Position numbers and translations under genes: made by a program | From: Emcibacteraceae bacterium | GTDB taxonomy: Bacteria > Pseudomonadota > Alphaproteobacteria > Sphingomonadales > Emcibacteraceae | DNA: 64,000 nucleotides | NCBI GenBank assembly: GCA_021774795.1 | Contig: JAJFIR010000006.1 | Location: forward strand, 1-64,000 | Direction of reading: 5' to 3' | Notes under the pieces: model-generated | Databases searched by the model: none | What the model was told of the DNA's origin: nothing | What the model saw: the letters and a program-made list of their open reading frames with translations, nothing else | Shown: positions 42,021 to 50,248 of the stretch, in pieces | Layout of the letters: each line of letters opens with the position of its first letter | How positions within the stretch are numbered: the first letter of the stretch is position 1

Positions 42021-44593
42021 TATGATTTTAATCTTCCGGTCGCTTCGGCGAGGGCAAAGTAAACTTTCCCAACGTCCGAGGATACTAATGTCTCGCGATA
42101 TACGGATTGCTTCGAATACTCTAACGTCTCCAATAAGCCTTCAAAAGTTTGAATATAGCTGTCTGAATTATGCCTAAATTCAGTTTGAGTTTTATAGTGT
42201 TCTGAAATGGCTGATATTGTTTTCTTTCCAATAAATTTCTTAATTTTGCGTATAAAAACGCTTTTATCACCGGAAATGTAGTTGTCCCATAAATCCTTGG
42301 GAATTTCACCTTCAAGATATTGATTAATATCGATCGAAATAGAGTGAAGTTGTTCCATAATTCCTGCGGCAACGGTTGAGAAGTCGTCGGTGTTTATCTT
42401 TTTTAGCTTGTCTTCCATTGCATTGGCGTTTTGGGCGAGACTCTGACTGGAAAGTTGGATAGCGTTTATCATCTGTTGATATTTTTCGGAATTTTTATCA
42501 AGCGCGCGATTGGTTTCTTCCACTGCTTCTACAGCGCTATTGGATGCCAAATGAACTCGATCGGTGCTATGCAATAATTCGTTTGAAATACGTTTTATAT
42601 TTTCCTCGGATGTTGAAATTGTTTTATCAGATGCTTTTTCCAGTGACGACAGTTTTGAAACCAACATTTCAATTTTTTGCATGCTGTCGCTATGTTTATC
42701 GTTTATGTCACCCGCCACTTCAAGCCATTTGCCGATCACCTCGTTGGTCTCTGTGTCTTTGGAAAGTATATTGTCATTGGCTTGTAAACAGGCATTTTGG
42801 ATTTCAACAATACTATTTTTACTGCGGTTCTGAATTTCAGCAATTTGATTAGTCAGTTCATTAGTTTGCGACAAGATGCTTTCTATAACTTTTTGACCAT
42901 GGGTTCCAAGACTAGTGGAGTTTCTCTTGATTTTTTCTATGGCAACACCCAGACCGTCTTCAATAATTGTTACACAGGCAAGCATATTATTATGCTGTTT
43001 TCGGATGGCTTTTTCCGTATCTATCATTTTATGCTGGAAACTGTCGGCGTATTTTTCAAGCGATTGATGTTCGTCCTGGATGATGGTTGTGCGATCAATC
43101 ATGTTAATGCGGGTGTCTGCAAGCGATTTTTCTATTTGTTCGGAGTGGCTTTCAATGCTTGACAATATTTCACTTAAGACAGATTGAGTGTCGAGTTTAT
43201 TTTGACTCACAAGCGAACTGACACCTTCTATATTGGTGGATAGCATTTCTTCAATACTGGCATTCGCTCTATCAATTTCTGACTCAATCGCCTGAAACTG
43301 AATTGTAATATCCTCACCAAGTGAATGTGATTTATCGGTAATGATATCGGTGATTTCATCAAAATTTTGCTTAATATTTGTCTCAAGGCCACTCGACACC
43401 CTATTTAAATCATTAGCTTTTTCTGCGAAAAAGTCACTGGCTTTAGCTATATTAATTTTTCCGTGTTCAGTCGCCTCAGAAATTGATAACCCCATAGATT
43501 TTGCTTGTTCTTCAATAGCTGATCCGCTTGTTTTAATGTCGGATTTGACTTTTTCAGCTATAGTTGACAGTTCTTCCGCCTGCATTTTTATGGTACTTGT
43601 GAGTATTTCACTGTCATGTGATGATTGTGATGTCAACTGACTTACTGTTGATGTTTGTTGATCAAGCTTTTCACAGATTGATGTGACTTCTTCCATCATA
43701 GTAGTCATAAAATTGTTTAGAACTGCTTTACGTTCATCAAAGCCGTCTACAATTTCACTTAAGTTATGATAGGAATGAGAAGACTGGTCGGATATATCCT
43801 CGGTTATCTTACCAAGACGCAATGCAATATTACCTAAACTTTCCTCAATTTGTTTTGAATGGCTATCCAAAGTTTCGTTTTGAACATTCATTTCACTGTT
43901 CAGTTTTTCAGAATGCTTAAGTGTTGCATCACCAGCCGCTTGGGTGTCTTCTTTAAATTTTTCAAACTGTTTGGTAATTTTATCTGTATGCTTTTCTATA
44001 TCATTTGCTAAAATCTTAATAGCATCTCGTTCTTCGCTCAGCTTGTTTTTCATTTCGTTGGTTTTTTGATCAGCGTCCAAAGTTGCTTTAAATAACTCTG
44101 ATATTTGTTCCTGGAAGTTATTTTCGAGATTCTTAAATCGTTTGGATGCGACGTCCGCAGCGGCGTCAATATTGTCAATTTCAGATTTTAAGTGTTCGAT
44201 GATTTTTACGACACGGTCTTGTGCTATATCAACAGGTGTTAAAAGTTGATCTAAGCTGGATTCGAGCAAACGTTGATTTTCTGAAGCTGGATTAATTCTT
44301 GTGAGTACTAAACAAATTAACCACACCACGACCATTGGCAATACCACGCCAGATAACATCGTTGATAGTTCTATGAGCGAAAATGATGCAATATCAATAG
44401 CGTTTTTGTTTGTGAAATATGCGATAAAACTTACCCATCCTACGCTCAATAGAATTGCTAATGTAAGATGCCAATTACCAGTTAATTTGGACCATAGGCT
44501 TTTTGGTTCGGCCAAGTTTGAATTTGAATGTTTTAAGGATGAAGGGTGTGTCGTAACCACTTGTCTTTTTTTTACGTTTTTCTTTTCACTCAT
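42020..44593 (-). CDS. Large membrane-anchored coiled-coil protein of unknown function
   Basis: The 857-residue protein has a basic cytoplasmic N-terminus (EKKNVKKRQVV), two membrane helices at about 40-62 and 73-98, then more than 600 residues of almost continuous coiled coil, with many SIEEQ, ISDQS and ENIKRIS-type heptads, and a compact C-terminal domain from about 745 (AAGIMEQLHSISIDINQYLEGEIPK then DLWDNYISGDKSVFIRKIKKFIG). Similar two-helix coiled-coil proteins with this C-terminal SGD-SVF-RR-type domain occur in other Alphaproteobacteria. It resembles a chemoreceptor signalling rod but has no recognised MA hairpin motif. It overlaps dctP and is divergent from the response regulator. 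Confidence 0.7.
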   Translation of the reverse strand: MSEKKNVKKRQVVTTHPSSLKHSNSNLAEPKSLWSKLTGNWHLTLAILLSVGWVSFIAYFTNKNAIDIASFSLIELSTMLSGVVLPMVVVWLICLVLTRINPASENQRLLESSLDQLLTPVDIAQDRVVKIIEHLKSEIDNIDAAADVASKRFKNLENNFQEQISELFKATLDADQKTNEMKNKLSEERDAIKILANDIEKHTDKITKQFEKFKEDTQAAGDATLKHSEKLNSEMNVQNETLDSHSKQIEESLGNIALRLGKITEDISDQSSHSYHNLSEIVDGFDERKAVLNNFMTTMMEEVTSICEKLDQQTSTVSQLTSQSSHDSEILTSTIKMQAEELSTIAEKVKSDIKTSGSAIEEQAKSMGLSISEATEHGKINIAKASDFFAEKANDLNRVSSGLETNIKQNFDEITDIITDKSHSLGEDITIQFQAIESEIDRANASIEEMLSTNIEGVSSLVSQNKLDTQSVLSEILSSIESHSEQIEKSLADTRINMIDRTTIIQDEHQSLEKYADSFQHKMIDTEKAIRKQHNNMLACVTIIEDGLGVAIEKIKRNSTSLGTHGQKVIESILSQTNELTNQIAEIQNRSKNSIVEIQNACLQANDNILSKDTETNEVIGKWLEVAGDINDKHSDSMQKIEMLVSKLSSLEKASDKTISTSEENIKRISNELLHSTDRVHLASNSAVEAVEETNRALDKNSEKYQQMINAIQLSSQSLAQNANAMEDKLKKINTDDFSTVAAGIMEQLHSISIDINQYLEGEIPKDLWDNYISGDKSVFIRKIKKFIGKKTISAISEHYKTQTEFRHNSDSYIQTFEGLLETLEYSKQSVYRETLVSSDVGKVYFALAEATGRLKS

Positions 44594-44832
44594 TTACATC
44601 ATCCAAAATTTTACAATACATCGGCCGCTATTCTATCAGGGCTAAACCTTCACCGCAACTATGTGGTTATCAGTATCTTATAAAGCTACATTGCTTAGTC
44701 TTTATAGTGTTGAAATGATTATTATAATATTAAAGTTACTGAATTATTTTTTTCTATAATTTATCTTTTATTTACCATAATAGGGCATTTATAAGAATAG
44801 TAAGATTAAATAACAAAAAATTGGAATAATTT

Positions 44833-45384
44833 ATGAGCGGGATTGATTTAAGCCGTATCGGCGTTTTGGTTGTAGAAGACAGCCCCTTTATAAGGTCTTT
44901 GCTAATCAACAGTATTAGAATACTAGGTGTGACGGCTGTAAAGTCAGTTGATGACGGTGCAGAGGCGATTGAATTTCTAAAACTGGTCGAAGAAAACCCT
45001 ATGAAGGCGGGTATGATGTCCGTGGATTTGATAATTTGTGACTGGGAAATGAGGCCAGTTAACGGTTTAATGTTATTGCGTTGGATCAGACGACATAAAG
45101 ATAGTAAGGATAGATTTAAACCTTTCGTGATGTTAACAGGTTATTCGGAGCCAAAAAGAGTTCAAGAAGCCCGTGAAATGGGCGTCACTGAATTTATGTC
45201 AAAGCCGTTTTCAGTTAATGCACTTGCGGATAAATTAAAATCTGTCATTTTTAAACCCAGACAATTTGTTCATACGAATACTTATTTTGGTCCGGATAGG
45301 CGTCGCCAAGATATTCCTATCACAGGGGAAGACCAACGAGTGATGACATATGATAGTCCGGAAGTGGAGATCGTAAATGTCTAA
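44833..45384 (+). CDS. CheY-like response regulator with short C-terminal extension
   Basis: The 183-residue protein has a receiver domain with acidic pocket E15 D16, phosphoacceptor D70 in LIICDWEMRPVNG, T102 in VMLTGYSEP and K124 in FMSKPF. After about residue 138 a short tail follows with YFGPDRRRQD, a motif common in alphaproteobacterial receiver proteins of motility loci. There is no DNA-binding domain. The 8-base overlap with the Hpt gene implies a phosphorelay pair, and the setting suggests motility or development. Confidence 0.9.
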   Translation: MSGIDLSRIGVLVVEDSPFIRSLLINSIRILGVTAVKSVDDGAEAIEFLKLVEENPMKAGMMSVDLIICDWEMRPVNGLMLLRWIRRHKDSKDRFKPFVMLTGYSEPKRVQEAREMGVTEFMSKPFSVNALADKLKSVIFKPRQFVHTNTYFGPDRRRQDIPITGEDQRVMTYDSPEVEIVNV

Positions 45385-45889
45385 ATCAGGTATTAAGGTT
45401 CGTTTTTACCGGATAAAAAATAGATTAAAAGAAAAAACTGCCGGGTTAGGTAATTTGGACGGCGCGGAGATTGAGTTTGATGAAGACTTACTTTCGGATG
45501 CGCAGGATGCATTGGATGACCTAGCAGAAGATTATCCTGATTGGGTTATGGGCGTCATCGACGAGTTGTTTGAGGTGCACCGTCGCTGTGTTGATGATGA
45601 AATAAACCGTAAAGGTTACTTTGAGCGCATTAATTCAATAGCACATGATATGAAGGGGCAGGGTGGTACATTTGGCTATCAGCTCATCACAGATTTTTCA
45701 GAAGGTCTCTATAAATTTACATCGAAAGGGGCAGGGTTATCGGACAGTCATGTAGAAATCATCAAAGCACATATTGATGCAATGCGTGTCGTGATCCGTG
45801 ATCGTATTGAAGGTGACGGCGGCGAATTAGGCAGTGCGCTTAAAAAAGGTATGGAACAATCGGTGTTAAAATACAGCGGTAAAAAGTAA
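45377..45889 (+). CDS. Histidine-phosphotransfer (Hpt) protein
   Basis: The 170-residue protein contains an Hpt-like four-helix motif: NSIAHDMKGQGGTFGYQLI with H90 as the probable phosphorylated histidine (HDxKG), followed by the amphipathic helix KFTSKGAGLSDSHVEIIKAHIDAMRVVIRD. The first 45 residues are basic then acidic and may dock the receiver. Overlap with the response-regulator gene by 8 bases argues for stoichiometric expression. It would pass phosphate between a hybrid kinase elsewhere and the receiver upstream. Confidence 0.83.
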   Translation: MSKSGIKVRFYRIKNRLKEKTAGLGNLDGAEIEFDEDLLSDAQDALDDLAEDYPDWVMGVIDELFEVHRRCVDDEINRKGYFERINSIAHDMKGQGGTFGYQLITDFSEGLYKFTSKGAGLSDSHVEIIKAHIDAMRVVIRDRIEGDGGELGSALKKGMEQSVLKYSGKK

Positions 45890-45902
45890 ACAACTTTTTA
45901 GA

Positions 45903-47576
45903 TTATTTCTCTTTCAGCCACTTTTGTAATTTATCGGCGCAATAAGCCATGTGTTCCCCCCACGGGTCATTTCCGTTCTTTGCGAGGATAAGGGCATTTT
46001 GCCGCCATTTTGGGACTTCTTCGCCAAAACACCACCAAGGAGAACCCGAAAGCAGGAACCATGTTTCCACCCCGGCCATTTGCGATTGCATGGTTGGCGC
46101 GGAGGCAGGCCCGACCACCAGATCCAGAGATTTCATCAAAGCGGTCGTTCCTTCAAAATCATCCTTTAGATCAAGATTCTCAAAATTATGTATTTTGACG
46201 CCTGTTTTCTCTTCAAGTTCTTTAAGTTCAGCCACGCAATCACCATATTGAACATTAATTAGGTTGATATTAGGTTGCTTTAAAAGAGTTTCCCAGTTCA
46301 GAAGTTCAGTATAGTTTCGCGACCTGTTAGCAAATGCAATACCACTTCGCCACGCAACACCGATTGATACTTTATGCGGAAGTTTATCCAGCTCTTTTTT
46401 CCAACGCTGTATTTGCTTTTCATCAGGTCGCATGGATGGTTCCGAACTTTGTTCCATATCGGTATAGTTTTTCCATTTATGACGGGCCAAATCACCGGCA
46501 GTGCATTGATAATCGTAATCATTAATGTCTAAATCTGGAAATATTAGAAACCTTAAATCGAGGTTATGATTTATTCTATGTTCGTAGCGGCTGACTTTTG
46601 CAGAAGGAAAACTGCTTTTGAAAAGCGGTACTAATCTTTGCTCGCACGCTAGTCCAACCTCATTTGCTTCTTCGATGATATCGTCATAAAGCCATGTGAA
46701 CATTATTTCATCACCAATACCTTGTTCACCAAAAACAAATATTTTTTTGCCTTCAAGATTTTGACCCTCCCAGTAAGGGATTTTGTTTTTTCGAACTGTG
46801 GTTACGATATAGTCATTATTAAATCGGTACGAATATTCTTCCCAAGCTTCTTCAAGGTTTTTTGCACTAAACATTAAGGAAGACAAAAACATATGAGGGC
46901 TTGTCTCATCAGGATCAATTTTGATGGCTTTCCTGATTGTGTCCTCGGCTTTCTGTGTTTCACCGACGGTGCGATATGCTTGCGCAACATTATTAAGCGC
47001 GTATGTATTGGTCGGGTTGAGTTTTAAACACTCTTCATAAAATATAATGGCATTACCGGGGCCATCGCGAAAAGCTACAATGGCGCCTAACGTATTCCAC
47101 AACATTTCTGATTGCGGGAAAATGGGTAGTACATCTTGAAGAAACACAACTGCTTCATCAAGTTTGCCGTCTTCACGCATAGCGGAAGCATAATTATTAT
47201 AGCCGATCGGGTCATCAGGCTTAAGATTGATATAATGTTGATAAAATTTTTGTGCGAGCTCAAATGCGTTCATTTCCATAGCTGCACTACCTAAAGTTCC
47301 AGCAATATTGGCATCATTTGGCCTTGCTTCAAGTGCATGAACCATCAAATCTATGGCGGCATTTTTATTACCCATATTAAATAGGCAATCGGAAACGAGT
47401 ATCATAACTTCCGGGTCGGTTGCATCGAATTCCCACGCCTTGGTAAGGTGTTTTAACGCTTCGGCATGTCTTTTTCGCACACGCAACGATTGGCCTTTTT
47501 TTATGAGTTTCAGATATTGAGATTTATTTCTAGGTGCTGCGATTTCTTTTGATGAATTTTTATTGCGAGACGCCAT
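45903..47576 (-). CDS. FlmG-like TPR glycosyltransferase, probable flagellin glycosyltransferase
   Basis: The 557-residue protein has an N-terminal TPR array (about 25-245, repeats such as AEALKHLTKAWEFDATDPEV and EAVVFLQDVLPIFPQSEMLW) and a C-terminal GT-B half: FVFGEQGIGDEIMFTWLYDDI near 281-301, IGVAWRSGIAFANRSRNYTELL and LVVGPASAPTMQSQMAG. The same modular layout is found in Caulobacter FlmG, which attaches pseudaminic acid to flagellins. It stands here immediately beside flbT, flaF, flagellins and pse genes, so the same role is likely. No signal peptide. It converges with the Hpt gene (13 bases between stops). Confidence 0.82.
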   Translation of the reverse strand: MASRNKNSSKEIAAPRNKSQYLKLIKKGQSLRVRKRHAEALKHLTKAWEFDATDPEVMILVSDCLFNMGNKNAAIDLMVHALEARPNDANIAGTLGSAAMEMNAFELAQKFYQHYINLKPDDPIGYNNYASAMREDGKLDEAVVFLQDVLPIFPQSEMLWNTLGAIVAFRDGPGNAIIFYEECLKLNPTNTYALNNVAQAYRTVGETQKAEDTIRKAIKIDPDETSPHMFLSSLMFSAKNLEEAWEEYSYRFNNDYIVTTVRKNKIPYWEGQNLEGKKIFVFGEQGIGDEIMFTWLYDDIIEEANEVGLACEQRLVPLFKSSFPSAKVSRYEHRINHNLDLRFLIFPDLDINDYDYQCTAGDLARHKWKNYTDMEQSSEPSMRPDEKQIQRWKKELDKLPHKVSIGVAWRSGIAFANRSRNYTELLNWETLLKQPNINLINVQYGDCVAELKELEEKTGVKIHNFENLDLKDDFEGTTALMKSLDLVVGPASAPTMQSQMAGVETWFLLSGSPWWCFGEEVPKWRQNALILAKNGNDPWGEHMAYCADKLQKWLKEK

Positions 47577-47739
47577 TTAATTGCCTTTTTAGACGGTGAT
47601 TTAAAGCTATTTTACATTAGTTTATTAATTTTTAGACAATATTAACTATTTTTTAGGTAAAATTAACCAATTAATTGTGAAAAAGTTAAATGAAGTCTAT
47701 TATCTTTTTATACAATAATAAATATAGGAAGAAAATAAA

Positions 47740-48135
47740 ATGGCGCTGAAGTTATCGCTGAAACCGGGAGAGAAGTTTGTAGTCAATGGGGCTGTCATTG
47801 TTAACGGCGATCGACGGACTACTGTTGTCCTTCAAAATAAAGCTTCGTTATTACGCGAAAAGGATATTCTGCCAGCCGAAGAGGTAGATACGCCTGTTAA
47901 ACATGTCTATTTCCCGATCATGCTAATGTATATGGATCCCGCTGGTTTTAATAAATATCATGAGCAATTTGTTCTTCGCATGACTGAATTTATGGGTGTC
48001 GTTGAAGATGCAGAAACAAAACTGCATTGTGTTGCGATTAGTAAGGAAGTCATGGATGGTGAGTTTTACAAAGCACTCATGAAATGTAAAAAATTATTTG
48101 AATATGAAAGTGCGAGATTAACGAATGTCCCTTAA
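47740..48135 (+). CDS. flbT: Flagellar biosynthesis regulator FlbT
   Basis: The 131-residue protein matches FlbT over its length: LKLSLKPGEKFVVNGAVIVNGDRRTTVVL at the start, then KASLLREKDILP, a PVKHVYFPIMLMYMD block and a C-terminal helix. FlbT binds flagellin mRNA leaders and represses their translation until hooks are finished (Caulobacter). It overlaps flaF by 11 bases. The order flbT-flaF here is the reverse of the flaF-flbT order familiar from Caulobacter. The ribosome-binding site is a plain AGGAAGAAAA. Confidence 0.93.
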   Translation: MALKLSLKPGEKFVVNGAVIVNGDRRTTVVLQNKASLLREKDILPAEEVDTPVKHVYFPIMLMYMDPAGFNKYHEQFVLRMTEFMGVVEDAETKLHCVAISKEVMDGEFYKALMKCKKLFEYESARLTNVP

Positions 48136-48571
48136 CGCGTACGAAAACGCAAGAAAAACGACTGAGAAACCTCAACAAACTGAATATAGGTTATTTGTAG
48201 AAGTCACGCGCGCACTTATGGAAGCACAAGACCTTTTAAAAACAGATACAAAACTACATGATGCTTTACATTGGAATAGACGCATGTGGTCAACATTTGC
48301 AACTGATTGCGCCATTGAAGGCAACCAACTTCCCAAAATGTTACGGGCGCAGATCATTTCGCTTTCGATTTGGGTAGGCAAGCATAGTTCCAAAGTGATC
48401 CGCGAAGATGAAGAGATCCAGGCGTTAATAGACGTTAATAAAAGCGTTATGGAAGGCCTAGCTATGCAGGAAAGAAATGCCACTACGCAACAATCACAAA
48501 ATCCGGAACAGAATCAGGCGGCTCAACCGACTTCATATACCCCCACAACAAACACTTCCATAAAAGTATAA
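48125..48571 (+). CDS. flaF: Flagellar biosynthesis regulator FlaF
   Basis: The 148-residue protein begins LNAYENARKTTEKPQQTEYRLF and contains the FlaF core ALHWNRRMWSTFATDCAIEGNQLP and SLSIWVGKHSSKVIR. FlaF is needed for flagellin secretion and counteracts FlbT. The tail from about 125 is a Gln/Asn/Thr-rich extension. Its ATG lies within the last codons of flbT, so the pair is coupled and the ratio of the two opposing regulators is set in one message. Confidence 0.92.
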   Translation: MSLNAYENARKTTEKPQQTEYRLFVEVTRALMEAQDLLKTDTKLHDALHWNRRMWSTFATDCAIEGNQLPKMLRAQIISLSIWVGKHSSKVIREDEEIQALIDVNKSVMEGLAMQERNATTQQSQNPEQNQAAQPTSYTPTTNTSIKV

Positions 48572-48664
48572 TATGGTTAATTTTTGTTAACTATATTCTT
48601 TTTTTCATTGTAAGCTCCTATAATATATGGTTTATTGGATTTATTAACGAAAAGGTTAATTCAA

Positions 48665-48679
48665 TTAACTTTTTGTTAA
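48665..48679 (+). promoter_or_regulatory. Perfect CtrA-type box before flagellin 1
   Basis: TTAACTTTTTGTTAA is an exact TTAA-N7-TTAA, 135 bases before the flagellin start. A near match with a 6-base spacer (48577-48590) precedes it. The match is direct; binding is inference from the known CtrA consensus and from the flagellar setting. Confidence 0.5.
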
Positions 48680-48770
48680 TAGGTATCGCATAAATTTATA
48701 CGGTTAGTAGATGTCAGAAAGACATTTTTGTTAACATATTTAACGCGCTGAAATAAATTCAGCTCTAACT

Positions 48771-48785
48771 GGAGCAAAATGCTCC
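48771..48785 (+). promoter_or_regulatory. Palindrome in flagellin 1 leader
   Basis: GGAGCA-AAA-TGCTCC, a perfect 6-bp inverted repeat with a 3-base loop, lies 28 bases before the start codon and probably in the leader RNA. Caulobacter FlbT acts on the flagellin leader, so a hairpin here is a plausible target. This link is inference. Confidence 0.35.
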
Positions 48786-48813
48786 TAAACATACTCTAGA
48801 ATGGAGATATATT

Positions 48814-49635
48814 ATGGGTTTTTCCGTAAATACAAATGCAGGTGCTCTTATTGCTCTGCAAAATCTAAATAAAACAAATTCACAGTTGAATATAGTACAA
48901 AGTCGTATTAACACTGGTTTAAAAGTATCCGGTGCTAAAGACGACGCGTCTATTTTCGCTATTGCGCAAAAACAACGTGCTGAATTAGGCGGATTATCTG
49001 CTGTTACAGCAAGTCTTGACCGTGCAACTGGTGCTCTTGATGTTGCGATCGCTGGTGCTGAAGCTATTTCAGATCTTTTGATTCAATTGAAAGAAAAAGC
49101 CGTTGCTGCTAAGGATAGTGGTAATGACAATGCATCACGTGTATTGTTGAATAACGACTTCCAACAGCTTACAGCTCAAATTAACACAATCGCAAACAAT
49201 GCTACTTTCAACGGTAAAAACGCATTGAGTTCTGCAGGTAATGATGACATCGTCGCTATTGTTGACGGTGGAGCTACATCTACAATCTCGATTGCCGCTG
49301 TTACTCTTGATGCTACAGCATTGAGCCTTAACGCGTCTGTGATTACAACTTCAAACGCTGCTTCAACGGCGCTAAGTAAAATTGAAGCTGCTATTTCAAC
49401 AGTTAACTCACAACTATCAGTACTTGGTGCTGGTGCGAAACGTGTTGAGATCGTTGGTGCATTCGTGCAAAAACTTTCTGATGCGATCGAAGTTGGTATT
49501 GGTAAACTGGTTGATGCCGATCTAGCGCGTGAAAGTGCGAACTTACAGTCACTGCAGGTGAAACAGCAATTGGGCCTACAAGCCTTGTCAATTGCGAACC
49601 AAGCACCTGGAACTGTACTCTCACTATTCCGTTAA
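48814..49635 (+). CDS. Flagellin 1
   Basis: The 273-residue protein is a short alphaproteobacterial flagellin: FSVNTNAGALIALQNLNKTNSQL and RINTGLKVSGAKDDASIFAIAQKQR at the N-terminus (D0/D1), a small variable domain around 140-190 and the C-terminal D0 helix ending GIGKLVDADLARESANLQ, VKQQLGLQALSIANQAPGTVLSLFR. Short variable domains with Ser/Thr runs are where pseudaminic acid is added. Of the three copies here, this one has a CtrA box upstream and no sigma-54 site. AATGGAG precedes the start. Confidence 0.95.
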   Translation: MGFSVNTNAGALIALQNLNKTNSQLNIVQSRINTGLKVSGAKDDASIFAIAQKQRAELGGLSAVTASLDRATGALDVAIAGAEAISDLLIQLKEKAVAAKDSGNDNASRVLLNNDFQQLTAQINTIANNATFNGKNALSSAGNDDIVAIVDGGATSTISIAAVTLDATALSLNASVITTSNAASTALSKIEAAISTVNSQLSVLGAGAKRVEIVGAFVQKLSDAIEVGIGKLVDADLARESANLQSLQVKQQLGLQALSIANQAPGTVLSLFR

Positions 49636-49652
49636 TAGGTTCTAATAGATTT

Positions 49653-49680
49653 TGGTGGGGCTTAAATTCCCCACCATTTT
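49653..49680 (+). terminator. Rho-independent terminator after flagellin 1
   Basis: TGGTGGGG (49653-49660) and CCCCACCA (49669-49676) form a perfect 8-bp stem with an 8-base loop, followed by TTTT. The T-run is short, so partial read-through into flaG is possible. Confidence 0.7.
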
Positions 49681-49713
49681 CTACCTTAATGGTAAGGATG
49701 AAAAGAGGATATT

Positions 49714-50118
49714 ATGGTTGATGGAATTAACACATATGGTGCGGGAAATACCGTAGCTCGTGTTGTTCAGCAAGCGGCTCCCCCTCCGAAAAGAGAAGGT
49801 GGCGCTGCCACTGAAAATACTAAAGCTACCAGTAATGCGGAACAGTCCCAAACCATAACAAATCTGCTAAAAAAAGAAACTAAAGAAAGCGGTGATTTTG
49901 TTAGTCAGGCAGAAGCTATACTAAACAAAGCACTTTCTTTAAAATCAGCAAATACCAAGTTGAGTATTGATGTTGATGATGATTCAGGTCATTTTGTGTA
50001 TAAAAGCGTGGATAAAAACTCTGGCGAAGTAATCTCTCAGTTTCCAGCGAAAGAAGTTTTGGCCTTGCTCGCATATTATCGTGAGACAGAAGGCATCGTA
50101 GTTGACGAAACAGTTTAA
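49714..50118 (+). CDS. flaG: FlaG family flagellar protein
   Basis: The 134-residue protein has a disordered polar N-terminus (Ala/Thr/Gln-rich to about residue 60) and the FlaG C-terminal domain: AEAILNKALSLKSANTKLSIDVDDDSGHFVYKSVD and NSGEVISQFPAKEVLALLAYYRE. FlaG proteins affect filament length and occur next to flagellin or fliD genes. It lies 78 bases after flagellin 1 and is closed by a strong terminator. AAGAGG is the ribosome-binding site. Confidence 0.88.
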   Translation: MVDGINTYGAGNTVARVVQQAAPPPKREGGAATENTKATSNAEQSQTITNLLKKETKESGDFVSQAEAILNKALSLKSANTKLSIDVDDDSGHFVYKSVDKNSGEVISQFPAKEVLALLAYYRETEGIVVDETV

Positions 50119-50152
50119 AGTTTAGAAAGAAATTAAATGTGTAGTTATTTCT

Positions 50153-50189
50153 AAAAAGCCTGCTTCAGTCATTGAACAGGCTTTTTTTA
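50153..50189 (+). terminator. Rho-independent terminator after flaG
   Basis: AAAAAGCCTG (50153-50162) pairs with CAGGCTTTTT (50177-50186), with a 14-base loop and seven T at the end. Confidence 0.9.
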
Positions 50190-50248
50190 ATACCACTCAA
50201 TTTTATCGGGGATATACCCTCCCTAAATAATCACTAAATGGAGATTTT

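Noticed and set aside
42020-44593. Chemoreceptor (methyl-accepting) identity for the 857-residue protein
   Set aside because: Two helices and a coiled-coil rod fit, but the highly conserved hairpin-tip motif of chemoreceptors is not present.
48577-48590. TTAA-N6-TTAA before flagellin 1 as a second CtrA box
   Set aside because: Spacing is 6, outside the consensus; mentioned only as a near match.
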